Assembly: GCF_047607445.1 (NCBI RefSeq)
Contig: NZ_JBLKRT010000009.1
Location: forward strand, 57,893-121,892
Reading direction: 5' to 3'
Source: Crystallibacter sulfonylureivorans_A
GTDB taxonomy: Bacteria > Actinomycetota > Actinomycetes > Actinomycetales > Micrococcaceae
DNA length: 64,000 nucleotides
Shown: in pieces, positions 31,734-40,903 of the stretch
Layout: every line of letters starts with the position of its first letter
Position numbering within the stretch: the stretch's first letter is position 1
The notes under the pieces: generated by a model
Databases searched by the model: none
Seen by the model: only the letters and a program-made list of their open reading frames with translations
What the model was told of the DNA's origin: nothing
Program-made: the position numbers and the translations under genes

Positions 31734-33458
31734 ATGACCGACGGTGCACTGAGTCCCGCAAGCCGCGAGCAGTCGCTCGCCGCCTTGCGCGGCACCGTCG
31801 AGCGCGGCGCCGAACTGGACGTGCTGATCGTCGGTGGCGGTGTAGTAGGTGCCGGCGCGGCACTGGACGCGGTGACCCGCGGGCTGGACGTGGGCATCGT
31901 GGAGGCGCGGGACTGGGCCTCGGGAACGTCGTCGCGCTCTTCCAAATTGATCCACGGCGGGCTGCGGTACCTGGAGATGCTGGACTTCGCCTTGGTGCGG
32001 GAGGCGCTGCAGGAGCGCGGGCTGTTGCTGGAGCGCATTGCGCCGCACTTGGTCCGGCCGGTGCCGTTCCTGTATCCGCTGACCAAACGGTTCGTGGAGC
32101 GGCCCTATGTCGGCGCCGGTGTGGCCCTGTACGACGCCCTGGCGGTGGCCTCCGGGCGCGGCCGCGGAGTGCCCTTCCACAAACATTTGTCCCGGCGCGG
32201 GACCCACCGGGCGGCCCCCAGCCTGAAGAAGGACGCCATGGTGGGGTCCATCCGCTACTACGATGCGCAGGTGGACGACGCCCGGCTGGTGGTGAACCTG
32301 GTCCGCACGGCCGCAGCGTTCGGAGCGCACGCGGTCAACCGGTTGGCTGTCATCGACTTCTTGCGTGAGGGCGAGCGCGTGGTCGGTGCCCGGGTCCGCA
32401 ACCAAGAAGACGGCAGCGAATTCAATATCCGTGCCAAGCAGGTGGTCAATGCCACCGGTGTGTGGACGGACGAAACCCAGGCGATGGTGACCGAGCGCGG
32501 CCAGCTGAGCGTGCGCGCGTCCAAGGGAATCCATCTGGTGGTGCCGCGGGACCGTTTCCAGTCCACCGTGGGGCTGATCCTGCGCACCGAAAAATCCGTG
32601 CTGTTCGTGATTCCCTGGGGCCGGCACTGGATCATCGGCACGACGGACACCGACTGGGACCTGGACAAGGCCCATCCCGCGGCCTCGTCCCGGGACATCG
32701 ACTACCTGCTCGACCACGTCAACCAGGTGCTGCAGCGCCCGCTCACCCGGGAAGACGTCGAAGGCGTCTACGCCGGGCTCCGGCCGCTGCTGGCCGGTGA
32801 AAACGATTCCACCGCCAAGCTCTCCCGCGAACATGTGGTGGCGCACCCGGTTCCCGGCCTGGTGGTGGTGGCCGGCGGCAAGTACACCACCTACCGGGTG
32901 ATGGCCAGGGACGCCGTGGACGAAGCCGCGCGGGCGCTGGACGAGCGGGTGCCGCCCAGCTGCACGGACACCATCCCGCTGCTCGGCGCGTCCGGTTTCA
33001 AGGCCGCGTGGAACAAACGCAGCCGCACCGCGGACCGGACCGGCATCCACGTGGCCCGGGTGGAGCACCTGCTCAACCGCTTCGGATCGATGGCCGGGGA
33101 CGTGCTGGACATCATCACCGAGCGGCCCGAGCTGGCCGAACCGCTGCCGGGTGCCGACGACTACCTGGCGGCCGAGGTGGTTTATGCGACCACGCACGAG
33201 GGAGCCCGGCATATCCACGACGTCCTCACCCGCCGGACCCGGATCTCCATCGAGGCCTGGGACCGCGGCGTCTCGGCCGCACCGGTGGTCGCCCAGCTGA
33301 TGGCGCCGATCCTGGGCTGGAGCGAGGAGCAAGTGGAACGCGAAGTGAAGCATTATCTGGCCCGGGTGGAGGCAGAACGGCTCAGCCAGGAGCAGCCCGA
33401 CGACGTCTCCGCAGACAGCGCCCGGATGGGCGTTGACGACATCGTTCCGCTGGCCTGA
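31734..33458 (+). CDS. glpD: Aerobic glycerol-3-phosphate dehydrogenase
   Basis: FAD-dependent, membrane-associated oxidation of glycerol-3-phosphate to dihydroxyacetone phosphate, feeding electrons to quinone. Seen: VLIVGGGVVGAGAALDAVTRGLDV (FAD-binding, about residues 25-48), SSKLIHGGLRYLE, NATGVWTD, and VVAGGKYTTYRVMA near 380. The C-terminal ~130 residues form the alpha-helical domain of this family. The length of 574 residues is normal. AGGAAGG lies before the ATG. No glpF or glpK is in view; it is likely read with guaB3. Confidence 0.94.
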   Translation: MTDGALSPASREQSLAALRGTVERGAELDVLIVGGGVVGAGAALDAVTRGLDVGIVEARDWASGTSSRSSKLIHGGLRYLEMLDFALVREALQERGLLLERIAPHLVRPVPFLYPLTKRFVERPYVGAGVALYDALAVASGRGRGVPFHKHLSRRGTHRAAPSLKKDAMVGSIRYYDAQVDDARLVVNLVRTAAAFGAHAVNRLAVIDFLREGERVVGARVRNQEDGSEFNIRAKQVVNATGVWTDETQAMVTERGQLSVRASKGIHLVVPRDRFQSTVGLILRTEKSVLFVIPWGRHWIIGTTDTDWDLDKAHPAASSRDIDYLLDHVNQVLQRPLTREDVEGVYAGLRPLLAGENDSTAKLSREHVVAHPVPGLVVVAGGKYTTYRVMARDAVDEAARALDERVPPSCTDTIPLLGASGFKAAWNKRSRTADRTGIHVARVEHLLNRFGSMAGDVLDIITERPELAEPLPGADDYLAAEVVYATTHEGARHIHDVLTRRTRISIEAWDRGVSAAPVVAQLMAPILGWSEEQVEREVKHYLARVEAERLSQEQPDDVSADSARMGVDDIVPLA

Positions 33459-33517
33459 GGGAGGCGGAACCGCCAGGCGGAACGCGGCGCGGATTCGTTT
33501 TCTACAAGCATGCGAAG

Positions 33518-33523
33518 TACCTT
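33518..33523 (+). promoter_or_regulatory. -10 element of a leaderless SURF1 promoter
   Basis: TACCTT is followed by six bases and the GTG at 33530. Confidence 0.5.
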
Positions 33524-33529
33524 TAAAGG

Positions 33530-34423
33530 GTGCTCAAGACTGCCCTGAAACCCCGCTGGATAGCGGCTCTGGTGCTTGCGCTGGCGCTATCCACGGTGTT
33601 TGTGCTGTTGAGCCAGTGGCAGTTTTCCGCGTCCCAAAGTGAACCGCCGCCGCCCCCGGGCGAGACGGAAACCGTCAAGCCGCTGACCGATGTCTTCGAG
33701 CCCGGCATCCCGATGATGGCCACCACGGCGGACCAAATGGTCAGCGTGGACGGCAGCTTCGTCCCCGGCGCCCAGGTGCTGGTCCAAAACCGGCTGCAGG
33801 ACGGTGACAACGGCCTCTGGGTGGTGGACGCCTTCGCCGTGGACGGCGTCAAGCAGCTCGGCGAAGACGTGGTCATCCCCGTGGTGCGCGGCTGGATCAA
33901 GGATCCGGCGGATGCCGTTCCGGCCCCGGACGGCGAGGCCACCCTCGTCGGCCGGCTGCTGCCCACCGAGGCGCCGCTCTCCGGAGCCCGGCCGGCCGGG
34001 CAGGTTGCCTCCCTCTCGGTGGCCGAGCTGATCAACCGCTGGGACGTGCCGAGCTACTCCGGCTTCGTGGTCGGTACCGGTTTGACCGTTGCCGGCAAGG
34101 ATCTGGGCACGGCGACCGACGGCACTGCCATGCAGCCGGTGGTGGTCGGACCGCAGCCGCAGGAAACGCCGGTCAACTGGATGAACGTCTTCTATGCGGT
34201 CGAATGGGTGGTCTTCGCCGGCTTCGCCATTTTCCTCTGGTGGCGGCTGGTGGCCGACGACTACCGCCGCGATCTGGAGGACGCCGAAGACGCGGCCGCA
34301 GAAGCCCGCTCCGCTGCTGAATCCGAACGCGGCGGCGCGGCCGGCCCGGCCGTACCGCATTCCGGTGACCTGGACGGCGCCGACCAGACCAAACCCAGCA
34401 ACACACCCCACGCAACGAGGTAG
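33530..34423 (+). CDS. SURF1-family cytochrome oxidase assembly protein
   Basis: A 297-residue membrane protein of the SURF1 family, which helps assemble haem-copper oxidases. One transmembrane segment lies near residues 10-30 (WIAALVLALALSTVFVLLSQWQF) and one near 225-245, with an extracellular domain between (VSVDGSFVPGAQVLVQNRLQDGDNGLWVVDAF, VIPVVRGWI). The C-terminal ~50 residues are Ala/Glu/Arg-rich and cytosolic. The start is set by the -10 element. The DUF3817 gene begins six bases after the stop, so the two are one operon. Confidence 0.88.
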   Translation: MLKTALKPRWIAALVLALALSTVFVLLSQWQFSASQSEPPPPPGETETVKPLTDVFEPGIPMMATTADQMVSVDGSFVPGAQVLVQNRLQDGDNGLWVVDAFAVDGVKQLGEDVVIPVVRGWIKDPADAVPAPDGEATLVGRLLPTEAPLSGARPAGQVASLSVAELINRWDVPSYSGFVVGTGLTVAGKDLGTATDGTAMQPVVVGPQPQETPVNWMNVFYAVEWVVFAGFAIFLWWRLVADDYRRDLEDAEDAAAEARSAAESERGGAAGPAVPHSGDLDGADQTKPSNTPHATR

Positions 34424-34428
34424 TCCAC

Positions 34429-34923
34429 GTGACAGACAACGCTCCAGACCGTTCCGCCGCGCCGACCCAGCGCCCCGCCAAGCGCCGCTTCGCCGGAACG
34501 CACACGCAGATCCGCTCCGCCCTGACGTTCTACAAGATCACCTCCTACATCACCGGCATCATGCTGCTGCTGCTCTGCGCGGAGATGGTGCTGCGCTACG
34601 GCTTCAACTTGTTCCTCTTCGCCGGCGCAACCAACACGCTGACCGGGGAGACCTTCGCGCTCGGCCTGGCGCAGGCCGAACCGTCGGTGATCGAAGGCAT
34701 GAACCTTTCCATCGCGGTGCTGGTGGCGCACGGCTGGCTGTATGTGCTCTACCTGATTGCCGACTTCCGGCTTTGGTCGCTGATGCGCTGGCCGTTCACC
34801 AAGTTCGTGCTGATTGCCCTGGGCGGCGTGATCCCGTTCCTGTCCTTCATCATGGAGCGCAAGGTGCACCGCGAGGTGGAAGAAGAACTGACCGCCCACC
34901 CTGAAGCCGCCAAGCGCTACTGA
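34429..34923 (+). CDS. DUF3817 integral membrane protein
   Basis: A 164-residue membrane protein. After a basic lead come about three hydrophobic segments: TFYKITSYITGIMLLLLCAEMVLRYG (about 26-50), SIAVLVAHGWLYVLYLIADF (about 86-105) and FVLIALGGVIPFLSFIM (about 122-140). The TFYKITSYITG opening is characteristic of this actinobacterial family of unknown function. The GTG start lies shortly after the SURF1 stop, and coupling suggests a link to respiration or membrane biogenesis, which is inference only. Confidence 0.82.
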   Translation: MTDNAPDRSAAPTQRPAKRRFAGTHTQIRSALTFYKITSYITGIMLLLLCAEMVLRYGFNLFLFAGATNTLTGETFALGLAQAEPSVIEGMNLSIAVLVAHGWLYVLYLIADFRLWSLMRWPFTKFVLIALGGVIPFLSFIMERKVHREVEEELTAHPEAAKRY

Positions 34924-34952
34924 CCAAACCAGCCACCGGCCCCAGGGGAGCA

Positions 34953-34982
34953 GCACGACGGCGGTGCGCACCGCCGTCGTGC
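34953..34982. terminator. Terminator between DUF3817 gene and guaA
   Basis: GCACGACGGCGGTGC is followed directly by its exact reverse complement, a 30-base perfect palindrome that folds as a stem of about 13 bp with a four-base loop. It is followed by CTTAA rather than a T-run. Confidence 0.7.
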
Positions 34983-35037
34983 CTTAACTCACGCTGGGAA
35001 GCCCGACGTCAAAGTGCGTGGCCCCCGGCACGGCGAC

Positions 35038-35043
35038 TATCCT
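35038..35043 (+). promoter_or_regulatory. -10 element of a leaderless guaA promoter
   Basis: TATCCT is followed by six bases and the GTG at 35050. Confidence 0.55.
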
Positions 35044-35049
35044 GTAGGG

Positions 35050-36639
35050 GTGACTACTCCTCCCCCCGCCACTACGGACCACCGGCCTGTCCTCGTTGTT
35101 GACTACGGGGCCCAGTACGCGCAGCTGATCGCCCGCCGCGTACGCGAAGCCAACGTGTACTCCGAAATCGTTCCGCACACCTTCACCACTGAACAGCTGA
35201 TGGCCAAGAACCCGGTGGCCATCATCCTCTCCGGCGGCCCGTCCAGCGTGTACGCCGAGGGCGCGCCCCGGGTCGGCGCCGACCTGTTCGAGACCGGCGT
35301 CCCGGTGTTCGGCATCTGCTACGGCTTCCAGGCCATGGCGAATGCTTTGGGCGGCACGGTGGCGAAGACCGGCCTGCGCGAATACGGCGCCACTGACGCC
35401 ACCATAGTGGGGGAGGGACGTTCCATCCTGGCCGGCATCCCGGCCTCGCAGAACACCTGGATGAGCCACGGCGACTCGGTGCAGCAGGCACCCGAAGGCT
35501 TCGACGTGCTGGCCAGCACGGCTGGCGCACCGGTAGCGGCCTTCGCGAACGAGGAAAAGAAGCTCTACGGCGTGCAGTGGCACCCGGAAGTCAAGCACTC
35601 TGCGCACGGCCAGCAGGTACTGGAGAACTTCCTGTTCCGCGGCGCCGGCCTGGAGCCCAACTGGACCACCGGCAACATCGTGGAAGAGCAGGTGGAGCGC
35701 ATCCGTGCCCAGATCGGCGATTCCCGCGTGATCTGCGGGTTGTCCGGCGGGGTGGACTCCGCCGTCGCCGCGGCCTTGGTGCAGCGCGCCGTCGGCGACC
35801 AGCTGACCTGTGTCTTTGTTGACCACGGGCTGCTGCGCGAGGGCGAAGCCGAGCAGGTGGAGCGCGACTTCGTCGCCGCCACAGGCGTGAAACTGTACGT
35901 GGCCAACGAGCAGCAGCGCTTCCTGTCTGCGCTGGCCGGAGTCACCGATCCGGAGACCAAGCGCAAGATCATCGGCCGCGAGTTCATCCGCGCCTTCGAA
36001 GCAGCCGAGAAGGCCGTGCTGGCCGAGGCCGCCGCCGAAGGCGAGTCGGTGAAGTTCCTTGTGCAGGGAACGTTGTACCCGGACGTGGTCGAGTCCGGCG
36101 GCGGCGAGGGCGCCGCCAATATCAAGAGCCACCACAACGTGGGCGGTCTGCCCGAGGACCTGCAGTTCGAACTGGTCGAGCCGCTGCGCACGCTGTTCAA
36201 GGACGAAGTCCGGGCCGTCGGCGCGCAGCTGGGCCTGCCGGCCGAGATCGTCGGCCGCCAGCCGTTCCCCGGCCCGGGTCTGGGTATCCGGATCATCGGC
36301 GAAGTCACGCAGGAACGCCTGGACCTGCTGCGCAAGGCCGACGCGATTGCCCGGGCGGAGCTGACCGCTGCCGGCCTGGACCAGGAAGTCTGGCAGATGC
36401 CGGTGGTTCTGCTGGCGGACGTGCGCAGCGTGGGCGTGCAGGGCGACGGCCGCACCTATGGCCATCCGATTGTGCTCCGTCCGGTCTCCTCCGAAGACGC
36501 GATGACCGCCGACTGGTCGCGCCTCCCGTACGACCTGCTGGCCAGGATCTCCAACCGGATCACCAACGAAGTGGACGGGGTCAACCGCGTGGTGCTCGAT
36601 GTGACGAGCAAGCCGCCGGGAACCATCGAGTGGGAGTAG
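35050..36639 (+). CDS. guaA: GMP synthase (glutamine-hydrolysing)
   Basis: Converts XMP to GMP using ATP and the amide of glutamine. The N-terminal glutaminase domain has FGICYGFQAMA with the nucleophile Cys at about residue 90 and QWHPEVKHS with the partner His/Glu. The ATP-pyrophosphatase domain begins with GLSGGVDSAVAAAL (about 232-245). The dimerisation domain ends with TSKPPGTIEWE, the invariant C-terminus. It has 529 residues, a normal length. The GTG at 35050 is used; the frame runs 36 bases further upstream but without any start signal. Confidence 0.97.
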   Translation: MTTPPPATTDHRPVLVVDYGAQYAQLIARRVREANVYSEIVPHTFTTEQLMAKNPVAIILSGGPSSVYAEGAPRVGADLFETGVPVFGICYGFQAMANALGGTVAKTGLREYGATDATIVGEGRSILAGIPASQNTWMSHGDSVQQAPEGFDVLASTAGAPVAAFANEEKKLYGVQWHPEVKHSAHGQQVLENFLFRGAGLEPNWTTGNIVEEQVERIRAQIGDSRVICGLSGGVDSAVAAALVQRAVGDQLTCVFVDHGLLREGEAEQVERDFVAATGVKLYVANEQQRFLSALAGVTDPETKRKIIGREFIRAFEAAEKAVLAEAAAEGESVKFLVQGTLYPDVVESGGGEGAANIKSHHNVGGLPEDLQFELVEPLRTLFKDEVRAVGAQLGLPAEIVGRQPFPGPGLGIRIIGEVTQERLDLLRKADAIARAELTAAGLDQEVWQMPVVLLADVRSVGVQGDGRTYGHPIVLRPVSSEDAMTADWSRLPYDLLARISNRITNEVDGVNRVVLDVTSKPPGTIEWE

Positions 36640-36660
36640 CCACAACGGGCAACCGCTGCC

Positions 36661-36683
36661 TACCCGCCGCGCAGCCGCGGGTA
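36661..36683 (+). terminator. Candidate guaA terminator
   Basis: TACCCGC, nine bases, GCGGGTA: a 7-bp stem 21 bases after the guaA stop, with no T-run. Weak. Confidence 0.35.
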
Positions 36684-36744
36684 CACTGCACAGCAAATTC
36701 GCTGAGGCAGTGTTGCGGTCGCCCGTTTGGCGTTTAAAGTCCGA

Positions 36745-36750
36745 TACCTT
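36745..36750 (+). promoter_or_regulatory. -10 element before the helicase-like gene
   Basis: TACCTT is followed by seven bases and the ATG at 36758, the leaderless pattern seen at several genes in this window. An alternative GTG start at 36809 has its own AAGGGGG site. Confidence 0.4.
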
Positions 36751-36757
36751 GATTGAC

Positions 36758-39700
36758 ATGCCGTTGTGGTCGAGGCAAGTTGCCGAGAGTGAAGTGAAGG
36801 GGGCAGCCGTGTCGCTGGCCAGCGTAGCCGAGGCTGCTGAAGACGTTGTGGCATCGTGGCTGGAGAACCTGGGCGATGTGGCCGGGTCCGACACCTTGCT
36901 GCGGTTTGCCCCGACGTCGTCGAACAGCATCGACCTGACGCATGCCCACCCGTCCGGCCTGGCCCAGTTGCTGGCCGGTCGCCGCACCCGGCTCTCCACC
37001 CTGTTGCGCGATCCGAACCAATACGCGGCTGCGATGCGCACCGCCCGCAGCTTGCGGGCCAAGATCCTGGAGCTGGGATCCGAACGCGGCATCGACGTCG
37101 GATATCTCGCCGCGGGGACAGCGTCCTGGCGGGTGCCGGAGGTCGGCCGGTCCGAGGCACTCAATGCCCCGGTGATGCTGACGCCCATCGCCCTGACCGT
37201 GCGTCCCAGCCAGGACGACTTCGAGCTGCAGTTGGCCGACCGAGCCCGGCTGAACCCTGCCCTCGTCCGCCATTTGTCCGCCGAGCAGGGGATCGGTATC
37301 GACGCCGAGGCGACCGCCAGGTTGGCCTACGGCACGGCCCGCCTGGATCCGCACCCGGTGCTGGAACGGCTGCGCCTGCTCACCGCCGACGTGCGGAACA
37401 TGACCATCGAACACCATTTCCTGGTCTCCACGTTCGCCGATCTGGAAGCCGTGACCGATCCGGTCCTGATCGATGCCGGACACCCGGTGATCCAGGCCCT
37501 GGCCGAAGCAGGCGCCGGATCCGCGGAAGCGCAACCCGCCGCTCACGGTCTGGGCGCGGTGCCGGTGCCGGAGGTGGACCTGCCGCCGATCGATGAACGC
37601 GATCCGCAGGACGAGTTCCTGCTGCTGGACGCCGACGCGGCGCAGCAGCAGGTGCTGGATTTGGTCCAGGCCGGTCACTCGCTGGTGGTTTCGACGCCGC
37701 CGGGGACCGGGCAGACCCAGACCGCACTCAACGCCGCGGCGGCGCTCGCGTACGAAGGCAAGAGTGTGCTGGTGGTCGCGGAGCGGCGCGGCACGCTGAA
37801 CGAATTCGCGCAGCTGCTGGACACCGTGGATCTGGGGTCGCTGGCGCTGCAGCTGAGCGCAGACCTGACGCCCGACCAGCTGCGCCAGACGCTGATCCGC
37901 GCGATCAGCCGCAGCGAAAAGGCGCAGGAGCCGCAGCTGGGTAAGCTGCACGCCACGCTCACCGACCACCGGCACAAGCTGCTGGACCATGTGAAGTCGC
38001 TGCACAATGTGCGCACCCGCTGGCGCTGCTCGCCCTACCAGGCGATGCAGTCGCTCGCAAAGCTCACCTCGCTGGATCCGGCACCGGCGACCACCGTCCG
38101 GTTGAAGCGGTCGGTGCTGGACAGCATCACCGACCGGGCCGAACTCGCGGCCCGGCTGGTCCGCGCGGCCGAACTGGGCAGCTTCAGCAAATCCGCCACC
38201 ACCAGCCCGTGGTTCGGCGCCAAGCTGCTCAACCGCAAGGAAACAGAGGACGCCCACCAGCTGGCCTCCGACCTGGCCAAAGATGTCCCGCAGCTGCGCA
38301 CGCGCATGCACAAGGTGGCCGAGCATTCGCAGATCGCCCTCGCCGGGACCTTCCGCGAGTGGGGCGAGCAACTGCAGCTGCTGGTGGAGGTGCGCGGGAG
38401 CCTGGACAAATTCACCCCGGACATCTTCGACCGGCCGGTCACCGACCTGATCTCGGCAACCGCGCCGAGCTCCTGGCGGCGGGACCGTGGGATCGAAATG
38501 AGCTCGATGACCCGCTCCCGGCTGCGCAAGGTCGCCAAGGAATACATCCGCCCCGGCGTGCACATCTCGGACCTGCATGAGTCCCTTTTCGAGGTGCAGC
38601 AGCAGCGGACCAAGTGGGCCGACTACGCCACGTCGCAGCGCCATCCGGCGGTTCCGTCCGGCCTGGCCGACCTGAACAGCTTTTACCGGGACGTGGCCGC
38701 AAGGCTGCAGAAGCTGGCCGCCCTGCTGGCCCCGGTGCCGGAAGACGACCGTGCGCTGGCGGCGATGCCCGACGGCGAGCTCCAGGAACAGCTGGATGCG
38801 CTGGCCGCGGACAAGGAAACACTGATCAACCTGCCCGAACGGACGCTGCTGCTGGAGCAGATGCGCGAACACGGGCTGGGCGAGCTGCTGGACGACTTGG
38901 CCGAACGCCAAGTCGGTGCCGAGCAGGTTGGTGCTGAACTGGACCTTGCCTGGTGGCAGTCGGCGCTGGAAGCGATGATCAGCGGCGACGACTACCTGGC
39001 CATGTCGGACGGCGACAACCTTCGCAAGCTCGAAGCCGTCTACCGGCTCGCCGACAACGCGCACATCGCCTCCGGGCCCGGCCGGCTGCGCTGGGAACTG
39101 GCACAGAACTGGAAGCATTCGCTCAAGAGCAAGCCCAAGGCCGCGCACCGGTTGCGCGACCTGCTCAAGTCCGGCGAACCGACGCTGGCCGCGCTGGGAC
39201 AGCAGTCGGAATCGCTGGTGTCGGCGCTGCTGCCGATCTGGACCGCCTCCCCGCTGGTGCTGCCCCTGCTGCTGCCCGAAGGCAAGCACTTCGACGCCGT
39301 GATCGTCCTCGACGCCGAGGTCACCAGCCTGCCCTCGGCTCTTGCCGCGATCTCCCGGGGGCACCAGGTGGTGGCCTTCGGCGACGGCGAGCTGGGTCGC
39401 GCTGCGCCCTTCGAAGTCAATGTGGACCGCCGCGATGATCCGGTCACCGGCGAGGGCCCGAAGCCTCTGACCAGCTGCTTCCACGCGCTGTCTGAGGTGC
39501 TGCCGGTGGTGCGCCTGACTACCGCGTACCGTGCTGTGGACCTGGACCTGACTCGTGCGTTGAGCGACAAGTTCTACGGGGGATCGCTGTCCCGGCTGCC
39601 CGCTGCGAGCTCCATCCGCGGCGGTGGCCTGGAAGTCGAATACCTGCCGGACGGCACCGGCATGCCCGGCGCCGGACACGAAGGTGTGGAGAGCGTTCCG

Positions 39701-40858
39701 GCTGAACTGAACCGCGTGGTGGACCTGGTCTTCGAGCACATCAGCCTGCGGCCGTCCCGGTCGCTGGCGGTGGTGACGGCCAGTGCCCGGCATGCGGCCC
39801 GGGTCGCTGAGGCCATCCGGCTGCAGCTGCCCAACCACCCCTCGGCCACGAGTTTCTTCCAACGCCGTCAGGAGCCCTTCCGGGTGGTTCCCGTGGAACG
39901 CGCCTCCGGACTGGTCCGGGATGATGTGATCTTCTCGCTGGGCTTCGGCCGGACGCCGCACGGCCGCGCAGTGCACGACTTCGGGCCGCTCTCGGCGGCC
40001 GGGGGACGGGCACTCTTCGCAACCGCGGTGACCCGTTCCCGGCATTCGCTGCACGTCCTCAGCTGCTTCCGCCCGGAGGATCTGGACCCGGAGCGGCTGC
40101 GACATGGAGCGGTCGATTTCCATGACCTGTTGGACCGTCACCTCGGCGACGGGCGTTTCCGCGCGTCCGAACTCTCGCCCGGGATCGACGACCCGCTGGT
40201 CGCGGACCTGGTGGAGCGTGTCCGCAGCCGCGGCGCACGCGTCTGGGACCACTATTACGGACTCATCGATATTGTGGCCAGCACGGGCACGGTACAGTAT
40301 TCGCCGGATGTTGAACCGACGCTTCCGGTGGCTTTGGAATCGGACGGCACCCCTGCCTACCGGGAATTGACCGTCCGGGAACGCAGCCGGCTGCGCCCGC
40401 AGCAGTTGGAACGGCTCGGCTGGCGGCCACTGACTTTGTGGACCATCGAGGTGTTCACTGATCCGGAGAAATGCGCGGACCTGATCGGAGGCTACTTGGG
40501 ACTGCAGAAGCCGGAAGAGCCGGTCAACAGGAACGGCCGTTCGGCCGCCGCTTCGGGACAGCCGGAGCACGCGGCAGGAAAGCCGGAGCACGCGGCGGTA
40601 AAGCCCGAACATGCGGCCGAGCATGCTGGACAGGCACCGTCCGCGTCCGGAACGGATGCTGCGGCAGAGGCTGAAACGGAGGCTGCGGCCGAGGCACAGG
40701 AGGCCGGCCAGGACGGCTTGCGGCCCCGCCGCGCCAAGCGCAGCCAGTCCCCGGCGCTCCCCACCAAGGCAGCCGAAGACGACCCCCGCGCCTGGGGCGA
40801 CCAGGACGAGGACCGGGACGCCTGGCTGCGCGAGCAGCGTCCTCCGCACTGGGGCTAA
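36758..40858 (+). CDS. Large SF1-helicase-like protein with degenerate ATPase and nuclease-like C-terminus
   Basis: A 1366-residue protein. The overall order resembles DNA2/NAM7-type SF1 helicases: a Walker A position at 314-322 reads PPGTGQTQT, with Gln at 319 where the catalytic Lys is expected. The Walker B position near 848-858 reads VIVLDAEV instead of a DE pair, and motif III reads FGDGELG without the usual Gln. Later motifs are better kept (RLTTAYRA; TAVTRSRHSLHVLS near 1095). Residues about 1158-1245 resemble the small Vsr/MTES_1575 endonuclease fold (PVALESDG, RSRLRPQQLERLGW, WTIEVFTDPE). The last ~120 residues are low-complexity with KPEHAA repeats. The frame is intact, so it is probably a maintained pseudo-helicase. 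ATG 36758 is used; GTG 36809 is possible. Confidence 0.8.
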   Translation: MPLWSRQVAESEVKGAAVSLASVAEAAEDVVASWLENLGDVAGSDTLLRFAPTSSNSIDLTHAHPSGLAQLLAGRRTRLSTLLRDPNQYAAAMRTARSLRAKILELGSERGIDVGYLAAGTASWRVPEVGRSEALNAPVMLTPIALTVRPSQDDFELQLADRARLNPALVRHLSAEQGIGIDAEATARLAYGTARLDPHPVLERLRLLTADVRNMTIEHHFLVSTFADLEAVTDPVLIDAGHPVIQALAEAGAGSAEAQPAAHGLGAVPVPEVDLPPIDERDPQDEFLLLDADAAQQQVLDLVQAGHSLVVSTPPGTGQTQTALNAAAALAYEGKSVLVVAERRGTLNEFAQLLDTVDLGSLALQLSADLTPDQLRQTLIRAISRSEKAQEPQLGKLHATLTDHRHKLLDHVKSLHNVRTRWRCSPYQAMQSLAKLTSLDPAPATTVRLKRSVLDSITDRAELAARLVRAAELGSFSKSATTSPWFGAKLLNRKETEDAHQLASDLAKDVPQLRTRMHKVAEHSQIALAGTFREWGEQLQLLVEVRGSLDKFTPDIFDRPVTDLISATAPSSWRRDRGIEMSSMTRSRLRKVAKEYIRPGVHISDLHESLFEVQQQRTKWADYATSQRHPAVPSGLADLNSFYRDVAARLQKLAALLAPVPEDDRALAAMPDGELQEQLDALAADKETLINLPERTLLLEQMREHGLGELLDDLAERQVGAEQVGAELDLAWWQSALEAMISGDDYLAMSDGDNLRKLEAVYRLADNAHIASGPGRLRWELAQNWKHSLKSKPKAAHRLRDLLKSGEPTLAALGQQSESLVSALLPIWTASPLVLPLLLPEGKHFDAVIVLDAEVTSLPSALAAISRGHQVVAFGDGELGRAAPFEVNVDRRDDPVTGEGPKPLTSCFHALSEVLPVVRLTTAYRAVDLDLTRALSDKFYGGSLSRLPAASSIRGGGLEVEYLPDGTGMPGAGHEGVESVPAELNRVVDLVFEHISLRPSRSLAVVTASARHAARVAEAIRLQLPNHPSATSFFQRRQEPFRVVPVERASGLVRDDVIFSLGFGRTPHGRAVHDFGPLSAAGGRALFATAVTRSRHSLHVLSCFRPEDLDPERLRHGAVDFHDLLDRHLGDGRFRASELSPGIDDPLVADLVERVRSRGARVWDHYYGLIDIVASTGTVQYSPDVEPTLPVALESDGTPAYRELTVRERSRLRPQQLERLGWRPLTLWTIEVFTDPEKCADLIGGYLGLQKPEEPVNRNGRSAAASGQPEHAAGKPEHAAVKPEHAAEHAGQAPSASGTDAAAEAETEAAAEAQEAGQDGLRPRRAKRSQSPALPTKAAEDDPRAWGDQDEDRDAWLREQRPPHWG

Positions 40859-40903
40859 GCCGGGAAACCGGTGCCTGAGGAACCGGCGGCCCGGCCCGGG
40901 CTG

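Noticed and set aside
30750..33353. 867-residue minus-strand frame over guaB3 and glpD
   Set aside because: Antisense shadow with His/Gln/Gly-rich composition; both plus-strand genes are unmistakable.
36734..40849. 1371-residue open frame on the minus strand opposite the helicase-like gene
   Set aside because: It mirrors the real gene almost base for base, as expected from high third-position G+C. The product is Arg/Gln/His-rich with no motif, and no start signal is seen. The plus strand has clear helicase motifs.
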